DNA of 64,000 nucleotides from Olavius algarvensis Delta 4 endosymbiont. Lineage in GTDB: Bacteria > Desulfobacterota > Desulfobacteria > Desulfobacterales > CAJINA01. Each line of letters opens with the position of its first letter. Positions within the stretch are counted from its first letter, which is position 1. Both the position numbers and the translations under genes were made by a program. The stretch is from assembly GCA_905176665.1 (NCBI GenBank), contig CAJINA010000188.1:224654-288653 (forward strand). The letters run 5' to 3'. Below, piece after piece: positions 38,005 through 47,205 of this stretch. The notes beneath the pieces are model-generated. The model searched no databases. It was not told where the DNA came from and was given only the letters and a program-made list of their open reading frames with translations.

Positions 38005-39240
38005 ATGAACCAGCTTGTAAACGGCGCATCATTTGTAACTGTCATCTTCAGCGGCCGCATGACGCTGGCGCTGATTATGGGGTTTGCTGCCGGGCTGCCG
38101 CTGCTGCTCACCATGAGCGTCCTGCAAGCCTGGATGACGGAAGAGGGCGTGGACCTGACCGTCATCGGGCTGGTTTCCCTGGTCCAGATTCCTTACACGT
38201 GGAAGGTTTTATGGGCGCCGTTTCTGGATCGTTATGCAATTTTGGATCTCGGCCGGCGACGGGGCTGGCTGCTGCTTTCCCAAGCGGCGCTTATCATTTC
38301 CATTGCCGGACTCGGCTTGTGCAATCCGTCCAGCAACTTTACCCTGATGGTCCTGGCCGCCCTGCTGGTGGCTTTTTTCAGCGCCTCCCAGGATATCGTC
38401 ATCGACGCCTACCGTCGGGAAACCCTGGCCGACGATGAACTGGGCCTGGGCTCTTCGCTTTATATCAACGGCTATCGGATCGGCATGATGCTCTCTTCGG
38501 GCGGTGGCCTGATCCTGGCCGATCATATGGCCTGGTCAAATGTATATCTGATCATGGCCGCTTTTATGCTGCCCTGCCTGCTCACTACCCTGCTGGCACC
38601 GGAACCTGAAATGCCCCTGGGCAAACCGCGCACGTTGCAGGAGGCGGTGATCGACCCCCTGTCCGAATACTTTCATCGTCGCAACGCCTTGCTAATCCTG
38701 GCCTTCATCCTTTGTTATAAAATCGGGGACTCCATGGCCAGCGCCATGACCACGCCGTTTTATCTGGACATCGGATTTACCAAGAGCCAGATCGGCGCGA
38801 TCGTGAAGATTTTCGGCACCGGGGCGGTTATCGGCGGCGCCCTGGTCGGCGGGCTACTCATGTTGTGGCTGGGTATCAATCGCAGCCTCTGGGTGTTCGG
38901 TGTGCTGCAAGCCTTGTCCACAGCCTGTTTTGCGATCCTGGCCCAGATCGGCCCCAACCTGAAAGCACTGGCCGGGGTAATTGCGTTTGAAAATGTCAGC
39001 AGCGGGATGGGCACCGCCGCCTTTGTGGCCTATATGGCCAGCATCACCAACAAAAAGTTCACCGCCACCCAGTACGCCCTGCTCACCAGCCTAATGGCCT
39101 TTCCGCGGGTACTGGCATCCGCCCCCACCGGCTATTTTGCCAAATATCTGGGCTGGACGGAATTTTTTGTCTTCTGTGCCCTGATCGCCATCCCCGGACT
39201 GCTCATGCTGATCCGGATCGCACCCTTCAACCGCAAGTAA
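38005..39240 (+). CDS. MFS transporter, AmpG-like
   Basis: A 12-helix major facilitator protein of 411 residues resembling AmpG muropeptide permeases and related acetyl-CoA-transporter-like proteins. It shows ALIMGFAAGLPLLLTMSVLQAWM at the N terminus, YTWKVLWAPFLDRY after helix 2, and SASQDIVIDAYRRE. An open frame extends to TTG 37894, but the extra segment is hydrophilic, overlaps the region just after the pckG terminator and lacks an SD. ATG 38005 is therefore used with moderate certainty. A role in murein recycling is possible. Confidence 0.82.
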   Translation: MNQLVNGASFVTVIFSGRMTLALIMGFAAGLPLLLTMSVLQAWMTEEGVDLTVIGLVSLVQIPYTWKVLWAPFLDRYAILDLGRRRGWLLLSQAALIISIAGLGLCNPSSNFTLMVLAALLVAFFSASQDIVIDAYRRETLADDELGLGSSLYINGYRIGMMLSSGGGLILADHMAWSNVYLIMAAFMLPCLLTTLLAPEPEMPLGKPRTLQEAVIDPLSEYFHRRNALLILAFILCYKIGDSMASAMTTPFYLDIGFTKSQIGAIVKIFGTGAVIGGALVGGLLMLWLGINRSLWVFGVLQALSTACFAILAQIGPNLKALAGVIAFENVSSGMGTAAFVAYMASITNKKFTATQYALLTSLMAFPRVLASAPTGYFAKYLGWTEFFVFCALIAIPGLLMLIRIAPFNRK

Positions 39241-39358
39241 CATTTGCTATCTTTGCTGAATTTGCGAACCTGATCATTTTGTGGCAGAATAACCCTATCG
39301 GGCAACCCTCCTGCACCAGCCTTGCATCTTGAACAAATAGACCGGAGAAAGGACATGT

Positions 39359-40294
39359 ATGTACCGCGAATCCATTCAAGCCTGCGATAAACCATACCTG
39401 GAAAATCTGGTCGAACTTTGTCCGGACGGCATCGTTGCTATCGATCGGACCGGCATTATCACGGTATTCAACCAGGCGGCCGAAAAACTGACGCGCCGAG
39501 TCGCCCGTGAGGTCGTCGGCCACCTGAATATCACTGACTTGTACGGCGATCCTGAGGTCGCCCGTGAGATCAAGCGCCAACTCCATGCCGACGCGCACGG
39601 AGGACCGGGGCGTCTGGATAATTACGAGGTTTTGGTAACCCGGGCCGATGGCAGCCTGGTCCCTATCCGCCTGGCTGCAACCCTGATCTACAGGGACGAT
39701 TCGGAAATCGGCAGCGTCGATTTTTTCCACGATTTGACTGCCCGCAAGAAAATCGAGGAAAAATTGCGACGCCTGTCTATTACCGACAGCCTCACCGGTC
39801 TATACAACCAGCGCTATTTTCACGTTTCCATCGCCGCGGAACTGGAGCGTGCCAAACGGTATGCGCGCCCCTTGAGCCTGATCTGCTGTGACATCGATCA
39901 CTTCAAGCAGTGCAACGATATCATGGGACACCTGGAAGGGGATAATGTCCTCAGGCTGCTTGGCAAAATGCTGGTCCAGAATCTGCGTCAAACAGACATG
40001 GCTTTTCGGTACGGCGGCGATGAATTCTTCGTCCTCCTGCCGGAAACCGATTTGGAGGATGCCGCTCGAACCGCGGATAAAATCCGGCAATTGTATAATA
40101 CCCAATGGCCATATGATTTGGAATATGACGGTCACACGGTGGATCGCGCCTCTTTAAGCATGGGGGTCACGCTGGCAGCGTCTGATGAGAATTCGGAACG
40201 TCTGATAAAACGCGCCGACCTGGCCATGTATACCGCCAAGCGTGAGGGCGGTGATCAGGTTGTCACCCTAACCGATACTGTCACATCCGATTAG
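39359..40294 (+). CDS. PAS-GGDEF diguanylate cyclase
   Basis: A soluble 311-residue protein with a PAS domain (about 10-130: LVELCPDGIVAIDRTGIITVFNQAAEKL) and a GGDEF domain (about 140-300). The active-site motif RYGGDEFFVLLPE is intact, as is TDSLTGLYNQRYF. It should make cyclic di-GMP. I do not see an RxxD product-inhibition site at the usual place. GGAGAAAGG precedes ATG 39359. Confidence 0.9.
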   Translation: MYRESIQACDKPYLENLVELCPDGIVAIDRTGIITVFNQAAEKLTRRVAREVVGHLNITDLYGDPEVAREIKRQLHADAHGGPGRLDNYEVLVTRADGSLVPIRLAATLIYRDDSEIGSVDFFHDLTARKKIEEKLRRLSITDSLTGLYNQRYFHVSIAAELERAKRYARPLSLICCDIDHFKQCNDIMGHLEGDNVLRLLGKMLVQNLRQTDMAFRYGGDEFFVLLPETDLEDAARTADKIRQLYNTQWPYDLEYDGHTVDRASLSMGVTLAASDENSERLIKRADLAMYTAKREGGDQVVTLTDTVTSD

Positions 40295-40632
40295 TCGCAA
40301 CGCCCGCCACAGCGTCGCAACCTGACCAATCCTTCCGCCCTGAAAAAACAAGGTTGCCTTTTGGTGTCACCAATCTTATTGTTGGCGGCGTGATGGAAGA
40401 ACGTGGCAAGGGTGCGAGGGTCCAAGTGAAAGATTAGGACCAAATAGACCCATGGCCCCGAAAAAATCACAACAATATCGATAATAAGTCTTTAGAAAGC
40501 ACCTTGAATGAATTCGGGTGGAACACCTTGGTTTTCCACTGGCCCCCTTGAACGCTTATTGGCAGAAACTAGTATCAGGTAGTACAGCTATATCGTTGCC
40601 AAGGTAGTAAAACTTACAAACCATAATACACC
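40295..40632. other. Intergenic region with a degenerate foldback
   Basis: No gene seen. The middle (40409-40555) resembles the GGGTCAAG-type foldback at 24864. No promoter boxes stand out before the DUF6178-like gene. Confidence 0.4.
40409..40555. repeat. Imperfect foldback, GGGTCAAG family, copy 2
   Basis: GGGTGCGAGGGTCCAAGTGAAAGAT at the left resembles the start of copy 1 and the complement of its end. The right end, TGGCCCCCTTGAACGC, is the partly matching arm. Divergence is high. Confidence 0.35.
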
Positions 40633-42357
40633 ATGAGCGATATCGTCCAGAAGAAAATCCAGGCCCTGCAAGCCAAAAAACGTGAGGTTCTGGGTCTACC
40701 GCCTAAAATGGCCTTGGATGCAATTCTCTCGGCCGAGCACCCCGCGGCTGTCGTGCACGCCTTTACCGAGCAGGATTTCCATTTGTTGATCCACGACATC
40801 GGTAGCGATGATGCCCGCCCACTGCTGGCCCTGGCCAAAGACCAGCAACTCGAATATATTGTGGACACGGAGATATGGGCAGCCGACCAGATCGATTATA
40901 TGGAGACCATCCGGTGGCTGGAAGCGCTCTATCGGGCGGACCCGGACAGAACGACCCGTTGGCTGATGACGGAAAAGCTCGAGTTCCTGGAATTGTTCCT
41001 GTTTCGCAATATCCAGGTTATCATCCGGGAGCACGACCAGGAAAGCGGCGCCCTGCCGCCATCCTATTTTTCCTACGACGATACCGTTTATATCAACATA
41101 CCGGATTACCCCCACCCGGATGGACCCGAGACCGATGCTGAAAAACTCCGCAAGCAACTGGTCCGGGACTTGCTCAACCGGATGGCGGCCACCGATTACA
41201 CCCTCTACCGCAATATTGTCATTGAAGCGGTACGGGTAATTCCAGCCGAAGTGACCGAAGAAGAGTACCGCTTGCGTAATGTCCGCATGGCCGAAAAAGG
41301 ATTTCTCCCCTGGGATGAAGCCATCGGGATCTACCAACCCATCACTGCGGACCAACTATTGAACCAGCGCCCGAAATTCACGGCCGCGGATGAGCGTTCG
41401 GGCCGTTTGCCGGTGCCGGTCCTGGCATCCTCTTTTCTGGATACCGACACGCTTTTCGGCCGAGCCCTGAAGACGGTCTCCGACCTGGAACAGGTCTCTC
41501 AACTGCAGGGGGAATTCGCCACAGTATGCAACCAGGTGGTGGTGGCGGACAGGGAACCGATCCGGGAAAAGCTTCAGCTTGAACAAAAAGTCAAAAAAGC
41601 CTGCGCCACCATCAGTCTGGGGCTCGAGCACCTGCTCACAGGCAAGAAGGGCAATCGTGCCGCCCTGGCGGGTTCTCTGATTACTCAATACCGTCTGGCC
41701 GAAATATTCCGGGTGGGCTACGGCCTGGGCCTGGATCTCAAATGGCAGGCCCGCAAGTGGCAGGCCAAATCCTGGGCCAGCCAGGCCGGCCTGCCCCTGA
41801 ATTTCTGGGGGGAGGCGTGGCTGGGTGTCCTGGGCGGCTTGCTCCTCGACCACCCCCGCTATTACGATAATTACAATAATGGGGTCCTGTATCGGGATTT
41901 TGAAACCCTGGCCGACGTGGAAAAGACCGGTGCGGTCCTGGCGGAGGTGATGGCCTTCGATGCCCTGCTCTCAAACATGGACATTGCCCTGCAACCACTC
42001 GACACATATGGATACGTCGGCCATTACAACCTCGTCCTGACCCTGTGGGCCCACCACGTTCTGGACATATCCGGAAACCTGGCCCCGCTTACCATCGGAC
42101 CGATCCGCCAATTCTTCGAGAACCTGTGGGAACAGCCGGAGACACCGTACCGGGTGTCCGATGACAAGAAGGCCGCGTTTCTGGCATGGATAGCAGCGGC
42201 CGCCGGCCAACCGGAACACGAGGTGTCTGCAGCCCTGGGCCGGACATTCGAGATGTTGTTCGGCACTCTGGAAGAAGAATATGCCAACGTGGCCCCCGGA
42301 AAGCTGGAACTAAAATATGTCCAGGGCTTTTTTCTTCTCGATCCGGAAACCGTTTAG
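40633..42357 (+). CDS. DUF6178-like protein, function unknown
   Basis: A cytoplasmic, largely helical protein of 574 residues with no signal peptide or membrane helix. It opens MSDIVQKKIQALQAKKREVLGLPPKMALDAILS. Other recognisable stretches are FHLLIHDIGSDDARPLLALA near residue 50, DRTTRWLMTEKLEFLELFLFRN near 115 and WGEAWLGVLGGLLLDHPRYYDNY near 393. I associate this pattern with DUF6178, seen mainly in deltaproteobacteria, but could not verify it. No catalytic motif was identified. Its last 48 bp overlap the 3' end of the convergent M48 gene. Confidence 0.7.
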   Translation: MSDIVQKKIQALQAKKREVLGLPPKMALDAILSAEHPAAVVHAFTEQDFHLLIHDIGSDDARPLLALAKDQQLEYIVDTEIWAADQIDYMETIRWLEALYRADPDRTTRWLMTEKLEFLELFLFRNIQVIIREHDQESGALPPSYFSYDDTVYINIPDYPHPDGPETDAEKLRKQLVRDLLNRMAATDYTLYRNIVIEAVRVIPAEVTEEEYRLRNVRMAEKGFLPWDEAIGIYQPITADQLLNQRPKFTAADERSGRLPVPVLASSFLDTDTLFGRALKTVSDLEQVSQLQGEFATVCNQVVVADREPIREKLQLEQKVKKACATISLGLEHLLTGKKGNRAALAGSLITQYRLAEIFRVGYGLGLDLKWQARKWQAKSWASQAGLPLNFWGEAWLGVLGGLLLDHPRYYDNYNNGVLYRDFETLADVEKTGAVLAEVMAFDALLSNMDIALQPLDTYGYVGHYNLVLTLWAHHVLDISGNLAPLTIGPIRQFFENLWEQPETPYRVSDDKKAAFLAWIAAAAGQPEHEVSAALGRTFEMLFGTLEEEYANVAPGKLELKYVQGFFLLDPETV

Positions 42358-43125
42358 CCGCGCCCGCTGTTCCAGGTTCTCGATGCGCCGTTGATTTTCC
42401 GGGTGAGAGGCAAAGTAATGCCCAAACTTGCCCGGGTCCCTTTCTTTGGGGATGTTGTTGAAAAAATCAGTGCCCCCGGCCACATGCCCGTAGTAGCAGT
42501 TGACTGCATCCTGGGCAAACTCATCCGCCCACGTCTCCTGATCCCGTGAAAAACTCATCTCGGTCAGATTCAAGGCCTGGCCGACAATGCGGCTGACGCC
42601 GCTGTCCGCCCCGAACAGTGCCGCCGAAACGGTCATGAACACCATGGCCCGGCCGAACCCGCGCAGGTGATCGCGATGGGCATAGTGCCCGATTTCATGC
42701 GCCAGGATAAAGGCCAATTCGTTCTCGCTGCCCACCTTCTCCAGCAACGCGGTAAAAACAATGATATGGCCGCCCGGCATGGCCATGGCATTGATGGTGG
42801 GGGACTTGCGTACATGTACGTTGAACGTATAAGGCAGGTTTACGCATTGCTTCTGGATGCGTTCCGTCAATTCCTGCAGGGCCCGGGTTTTCTCGTCCAC
42901 ATCCTCACGCTCCGGCACCATGCCCACGAAAAGTCCGGCCAATTGCATCTCGGTTTCGTGTGAAATCCGGGGGACGACGATATCCACCAGGAAACCGAGG
43001 AGAATGTAGGCACCCACGATAAGCCCCACCAGGCCGCCCAGTAAAATGGCCAGCTCCTTCAGAGGATGGGTAGGGGTGACGTTGACGTTGGCTTCGGGAT
43101 CTGCCTGGCGGGGGGTAAATTTCAT
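42310..43125 (-). CDS. M48-family membrane zinc metallopeptidase
   Basis: A 271-residue protein with an N-terminal membrane helix (about 22-50) and an M48 peptidase domain. The zinc motif HEIGHYAHRDHL is near residue 141 and the third ligand Glu is in RDQETWADEFA. NAMAMPGGHIIVFTALLE is also family-typical. It is probably a periplasm-facing protease in protein quality control. It overlaps the YbjQ gene upstream by 4 bp, so the two are likely co-translated. Confidence 0.88.
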   Translation of the reverse strand: MKFTPRQADPEANVNVTPTHPLKELAILLGGLVGLIVGAYILLGFLVDIVVPRISHETEMQLAGLFVGMVPEREDVDEKTRALQELTERIQKQCVNLPYTFNVHVRKSPTINAMAMPGGHIIVFTALLEKVGSENELAFILAHEIGHYAHRDHLRGFGRAMVFMTVSAALFGADSGVSRIVGQALNLTEMSFSRDQETWADEFAQDAVNCYYGHVAGGTDFFNNIPKERDPGKFGHYFASHPENQRRIENLEQRARLNGFRIEKKKALDIF

Positions 43126-43571
43126 TTTTTTAACGTAATGGCCGTACCATAAGCGATGGCTTCCAGGCAGCCGACACTCTTCTTGTTGGCCTGCTTGCCG
43201 ACCGAAGCGGTCTCGATGCGCATATTCACGATCACATCGGCATTTTCAGCCATCGTCTTCATGCGCAGGGTAGCCTCGCGGCGGGCCCTGTCCACCAGGC
43301 TCTCATAGGACTTGACCGTACCACCGAAGATATTGCGCAGGCCGGCCAGGATCTTCTTGAAGTAATCGATGGAAATGACAGCGCTGCCGTACACCAGGCG
43401 GGCCGAAGCCACCTGGTCCGGCGTGTAGTGGGCGGTTTTCAAAGTCACCGCGGGCAGGTGTAAAAACTCTTTTTCCCGTTTATGAATGGACTTGTAATGC
43501 CGTTTCTCAGCAAATGTACCAACCCCATACCCCACAGCCATGAGTATCAGAAACGTGAGCAAGGTATCCAT
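43122..43571 (-). CDS. YbjQ/DUF74-like protein with membrane anchor
   Basis: A 149-residue protein with an N-terminal hydrophobic segment (MDTLLTFLILMAVGYGVGTFA), then a YbjQ-like domain: GSAVISIDYFKKILAGLRNIFGGTVKSYESLVDRARREATLRMKTMAENADVIVNMRIET. This pentamer-forming family is sometimes called a heavy-metal-binding domain; its function is not settled. It is co-transcribed with the M48 peptidase, and a related longer YbjQ protein is encoded upstream past foldback copy C. Confidence 0.83.
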   Translation of the reverse strand: MDTLLTFLILMAVGYGVGTFAEKRHYKSIHKREKEFLHLPAVTLKTAHYTPDQVASARLVYGSAVISIDYFKKILAGLRNIFGGTVKSYESLVDRARREATLRMKTMAENADVIVNMRIETASVGKQANKKSVGCLEAIAYGTAITLKK

Positions 43572-43621
43572 TGTTCGTCCTTAACTATTGTTGTCTAAGA
43601 AAAAATCCAAAACAAAAATTG

Positions 43622-43766
43622 GAAAGTGGTTCGCAGGCTTTTCCACAGGTTCAAGATCAAGGCGGGCTGGGGAAATCGACCGGAGGAATATTTTCAATAT
43701 TTCGAGGATCGAGTTTCCCGGCCCAACGCCGAGGTTGGGCCTGTGGGGAAGCCTGCGAGCCGCTTC
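43622..43766. repeat. Foldback element, copy C
   Basis: The arms GAAAGTGGTTCGCAGGCTTT and complement of GAAGCGGCTCGCAGGCTTCC define a third arm type. The core has GGTTCAAGATCAAGGCGGGC, CCGGAGGAATATTTTCAATA and CCCAACGCCGAGGTTGGG. The whole 145 bp folds as one long hairpin with apex AATATTTTCAATATT. Its end abuts the stop codon of the YbjQ gene at 43766. Confidence 0.75.
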
Positions 43767-44416
43767 TACTTGACACGGACCGCCGTGCCGTAGGCATACA
43801 GCTCCGCCGCCCCCTGGGCCACCGAAGAGGTCGAAAAGCGCACATTGACAATGGCATTGGCGCCCAGTTCCCGGGCCTGTTCGATCATGCGTTCCGTGGC
43901 CTGCCGGCGCGACTCCTTGAGCAGTTGGGTGTAGCCTTTCAACTCGCCACCGACAATATTTTTCAAACTCGCCATGATATCGCGGCCAACATGTTTGGCG
44001 CGGATGGTACTGCCGGAGACCAGGCCGAAATGTTCCACAATCGTTTTTCCCGGCACGATTTCAACATTGGTTAGAATCATTTTTCCTCCGTCGACATTCA
44101 TAATGGTGGTGGCCTGCGGCGATATATGGGCCCAATCGGCCGACGGACTGTCCGGACTGGAAACCGGCGGGCTTTCGGAGGAAGAAGTCCCTAACGGCTC
44201 CAGGTAACAAACCGCACCGGCCGCAGCAAACACCTTTTCAAATTTGCGGCCGGTTGCCTCGTCGACCGCCTTGCGGACTACCACAGGCGTCCCGGTAAAT
44301 AACCGCTCAATTGCCTGGGCATCCGTCCTCATTACCTTGCTCAACTGTTTTTTTACCGCGTTGATGTCCTGCCCGGGTAGAACTTCACCTTTAAAGACCA
44401 CATTGAAAGCAGACAT
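43766..44416 (-). CDS. YbjQ-domain protein with N-terminal extension
   Basis: This 216-residue protein has an N-terminal domain of about 75 residues (MSAFNVVFKGEVLPGQDINAVKKQLSKVM) that resembles modules found before YbjQ domains in other bacteria. A Ser/Pro-rich linker follows, then a YbjQ domain (about 108-216) with GLVSGSTIRAKHVGRDIMASLKNIVGGELKGYTQLL and ANAIVNVRFSTS. The function of the family is unknown. Its stop codon coincides with the edge of foldback copy C. Confidence 0.83.
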   Translation of the reverse strand: MSAFNVVFKGEVLPGQDINAVKKQLSKVMRTDAQAIERLFTGTPVVVRKAVDEATGRKFEKVFAAAGAVCYLEPLGTSSSESPPVSSPDSPSADWAHISPQATTIMNVDGGKMILTNVEIVPGKTIVEHFGLVSGSTIRAKHVGRDIMASLKNIVGGELKGYTQLLKESRRQATERMIEQARELGANAIVNVRFSTSSVAQGAAELYAYGTAVRVK

Positions 44417-44537
44417 GTTGCAGGCCTCTCTGTTTATGATTCGCCGAATGACTGGGTGTTTTAAGTGCGCTTGGAAGCTTTATCTAATCAATCAAATAAA
44501 ACAGTGTCAAGAGTAAGCCGGTAGTAGGTTGGATGGA

Positions 44538-45422
44538 TCAGGTCTGATCGATCAAACGCTGCGGTGCGGTAAAAACGAACAGACCGATCCCTTTGGCCTT
44601 GGTCGCCAGGGTCATATTCAACGCCGCTGCCAGGTCTACCGCCAACGCGGTCGGCCGTGAAACGGCGACAATCACGGGAATCCGTGCCCGGGCCGCCTTT
44701 TGGACCAATTCGTAGCTGACCCGCGAGGCCATCACCAGCAGTCCAGCCTCGGAAATACGATTGTCCAGAAATAGTTTTCCGATCGCCTTGTCAAGGGCAT
44801 TGTGGCGCCCGACATCCTCAGCCGATGAAATCAGATTCAACTCACGATTGAAAATGAGCGCGGTGTGTGCACCCCGGGTGGTTTTGCGCAGGGGCTGGTG
44901 GGTGGCAATACTGTCCAGGCATTCACTGGCCTGGCGGATATCAAAGCGGGTATCATCCTCCACCGGGCGAATCTTGGATTGCAGGTCGCGCACGACTTCC
45001 TTGCCGCAAATCCCACAGCTGGTTTGGCTGATAAATTCCCGGCGGTCCAGGATGTCATCGATCATGGCGCGCCGCTCGGGAGTCAGCGTCACAGCAATCA
45101 CATTGGTGTCATCCATGTCACAGCGGGCAATCGAGACAAATTCATTCGGCCGGTCCACGACGCCTTCGGCCAGGCAGAACCCTGCCACGTGCTCTTTTTC
45201 TTCCCCCGGCGTTCGCATGATGACCGCATAGGGATTTCCTTGCACCCTGATGGACAAGGGTTCTTCACCGATAAGCGACAGTGAGTCGGATGTAAAAGTT
45301 TCCTGGTTCCAAATGGTGATATCGTGAGGTGAACTACGTTCCAAAACCGCCCGTCCCTTCTTTTTACATTTCAGCCTGAATACCGCCCAGTGCGAACATG
45401 TCCCAAACCGGTAGACATCCAC
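44538..45422 (-). CDS. fdhD: Formate dehydrogenase accessory sulfurtransferase FdhD
   Basis: FdhD transfers sulfur from IscS to the molybdenum or tungsten cofactor of formate dehydrogenase. The 294-residue frame contains the active-site motif SCGICG, LIGEEPLSIRVQG near the start, TRGAHTALIF, and SAEDVGRHNALDKAIG. About 25 N-terminal residues precede the conserved region, and a TTG near 45345 could be the true start. It lies downstream of the SO_0444-type exporter gene on the same strand. No formate dehydrogenase gene is in the window. Confidence 0.9.
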   Translation of the reverse strand: MDVYRFGTCSHWAVFRLKCKKKGRAVLERSSPHDITIWNQETFTSDSLSLIGEEPLSIRVQGNPYAVIMRTPGEEKEHVAGFCLAEGVVDRPNEFVSIARCDMDDTNVIAVTLTPERRAMIDDILDRREFISQTSCGICGKEVVRDLQSKIRPVEDDTRFDIRQASECLDSIATHQPLRKTTRGAHTALIFNRELNLISSAEDVGRHNALDKAIGKLFLDNRISEAGLLVMASRVSYELVQKAARARIPVIVAVSRPTALAVDLAAALNMTLATKAKGIGLFVFTAPQRLIDQT

Positions 45423-45468
45423 GCCTTTTCACGTTGCCGATAGGCTGCTCCGACGGATGTCGGTGTTT

Positions 45469-46602
45469 CTATTTATTGCTGCAGCAGGTCTTGGAGCAAC
45501 TGCCGGGTGCCTGATCGGATGCCTGCTTGGAGGTTTTTCGGGCCGGCCAGAATGGGCGCCCCAACAGCACCATCAAGACAAAGGCAGACCCAAACTTGAT
45601 CCACTCGGGAAGCAATTCCGCAGCCTGGCCGGCAACCGCCATCGGCTGGATCTGAAATGTAACATAGAGATAATCGACCAGCAACCCCATGGCAAATGAA
45701 CAAACGACGATGGCAGCCAGGTAGATGGCCACGGACCTTTTGCCCAGCATACCGGACACCATGCTCAACGTCGCGATATTCGTGGCTGGACCGGCCAGCA
45801 GGAATACAAGCGCCGCGCCGGGATTGAGTCCTTTTAAGATCAGGGCCGCGGCAATGGGCGTGGATGAGGTTGCGCACACGTACATGGGAATGCCGGCCAC
45901 CAGCATGGCCACCATGGCCAGCAGGGGATTGCCCAGATAGCCACCGATCAAATTATCCGGGACCAGGGTGATGATGAGACCGGCCAAAAGCACGCCGAAT
46001 ACAAACCAGGGGCCGATGTCTCCCAGCAATTCGCCAAATGCATAACGCATACCGTCCGCCACTTTGCTGGTAAACGGCTGACCGGCGCCCGGTAAAGCGT
46101 TCGATGACGGGGAAGGCTGAGGCTGGTCGACAGTGACGTTGGGTACCGGACAGACCACGTTTTGACCGATATCATCGCGGCGACCGAGCAGGTTTTCGGA
46201 AATACCGGCCACGACAGCGGTGAAGAAAGCCGCTATGGGTCTCACCACCGTCATCAAGGGGTCGATCAGGGCATAGGTGATCGGGATGGAATCCATGCCG
46301 GTTTCCGGTGTGGAAATAAGAAATGACAAGGTGGCACCGCGGGAAGCCCCCTGTTTTTTCAATCCTGCCGCCGCGGGGATAACCCCGCACGAACACAGGG
46401 GGATGGGAACACCGACCAGGGCGGAGAGCACCACGGGACGGGTACCCCGCCCGCCGAAGTACCGGGCCACCTGTTCCGGCTTGAGAAAAACATAAATGAT
46501 ACCGGCAACAAAAAAGCCGAACAGCATATAGGGTGAAGATTCAAAGAACACATACCAGGCTGCCGCCAGGCTGTCGCCTATGAATCCAATGAATTTATCC
46601 AT
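45469..46602 (-). CDS. SO_0444-type Cu/Zn efflux permease
   Basis: A 377-residue membrane protein with about eight to ten helices. The family motif PIPLCSCGVIPAAAGLKKQGAS is present, with a mirrored GIPMYVCATSSTPIAAALILKGL in the second half and PATNIATL. The tail is Cys-rich (SCSKTCCSNK), a probable metal site. The start codon overlaps the arsR stop by 1 bp, and an ArsR/SmtB repressor precedes it, so metal-induced export is a sound inference. Related ArsP permeases export organoarsenicals, so the exact ligand is open. Confidence 0.85.
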   Translation of the reverse strand: MDKFIGFIGDSLAAAWYVFFESSPYMLFGFFVAGIIYVFLKPEQVARYFGGRGTRPVVLSALVGVPIPLCSCGVIPAAAGLKKQGASRGATLSFLISTPETGMDSIPITYALIDPLMTVVRPIAAFFTAVVAGISENLLGRRDDIGQNVVCPVPNVTVDQPQPSPSSNALPGAGQPFTSKVADGMRYAFGELLGDIGPWFVFGVLLAGLIITLVPDNLIGGYLGNPLLAMVAMLVAGIPMYVCATSSTPIAAALILKGLNPGAALVFLLAGPATNIATLSMVSGMLGKRSVAIYLAAIVVCSFAMGLLVDYLYVTFQIQPMAVAGQAAELLPEWIKFGSAFVLMVLLGRPFWPARKTSKQASDQAPGSCSKTCCSNK

Positions 46603-46994
46603 TATAGGGTTCCTTCCGATACTGACCGAATGTCATTCTGGTTCCGGTCCTCTTCAAAAATGTGGGCGAGACTTTGCCGCACAAGGGACTCAACATGGTC
46701 ATCATCTAACCGGTAATAAACGATTTTTCCCTCACGACGATATTTGACAATCCGCAGGTTCCGTAGAATGCGCAACTGGTGAGAGACGGCTGATTCCGAG
46801 AGGCCGCAAACAGCGGAAAGATCGCAGACACACAACTCAACCGCGACCAGAGCCGTCACGATCTTCAGGCGGGTAGGGTCGCCAAGCGCTTTGAACATTT
46901 CCGCAAGACCTTGAATTTCCTCTGATTTAGGTATAACATCCTGGACTTTCGCAACGTTTTCCCGGTTAATGTGCCGGATCTGGCAAGTTCCCAT
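46602..46994 (-). CDS. ArsR/SmtB-family metalloregulator
   Basis: A winged-helix repressor of 130 residues. The alpha-3 type metal motif ELCVCDLSAVCGL supplies cysteines, and the recognition helix is SESAVSHQLRILR. KYRREGKIVYYRL is the wing. Additional N-terminal Cys and His residues (MGTCQIRH) may complete a metal site, as in CadC-like proteins. ATG 46994 has AGGAG 8 bp upstream; an earlier frame start is rejected. It probably represses its own promoter and the exporter gene downstream. Confidence 0.88.
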   Translation of the reverse strand: MGTCQIRHINRENVAKVQDVIPKSEEIQGLAEMFKALGDPTRLKIVTALVAVELCVCDLSAVCGLSESAVSHQLRILRNLRIVKYRREGKIVYYRLDDDHVESLVRQSLAHIFEEDRNQNDIRSVSEGTL

Positions 46995-47023
46995 GGCGTA
47001 TCTCCTGCAAGACGATATAATTA

Positions 47024-47050
47024 ACATATGAGCAGGTGTTCATATGTCAA
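47024..47050 (-). promoter_or_regulatory. ArsR/SmtB operator within the arsR promoter
   Basis: The half-sites ACATATGAGCAG and GTGTTCATATGT form a 12-12 dyad (10 of 12 bases symmetric) at 47024-47047, close to the SmtB/CadC-type ATATGAACA pattern. On the minus strand TTGACA (47050-47045) and TATGTT, 16 bases apart, form a promoter with the dyad across the spacer, so bound repressor would block RNA polymerase. Confidence 0.7.
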
Positions 47051-47123
47051 ACCAAGGGCGGTTTGTCAAGCGATTTTAAACCTCAGGGCCTGCAAAAAAT
47101 TGCAAGTCTGGAAAAAAATAATC

Positions 47124-47152
47124 TTGACATTAGATGGAAATAGTTTAAAACT
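47124..47152 (+). promoter_or_regulatory. Possible promoter of rplU
   Basis: A TTGACA at 47124-47129 is followed 17 bases later by the poor -10 AAAACT. It lies 77 bp before the rplU start in the divergent arsR-rplU gap. Confidence 0.35.
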
Positions 47153-47205
47153 AATTATTTTCAAAAGCGAGAGAATATTGCAGATTGACTGGAAGGAGAA
47201 AGCGC

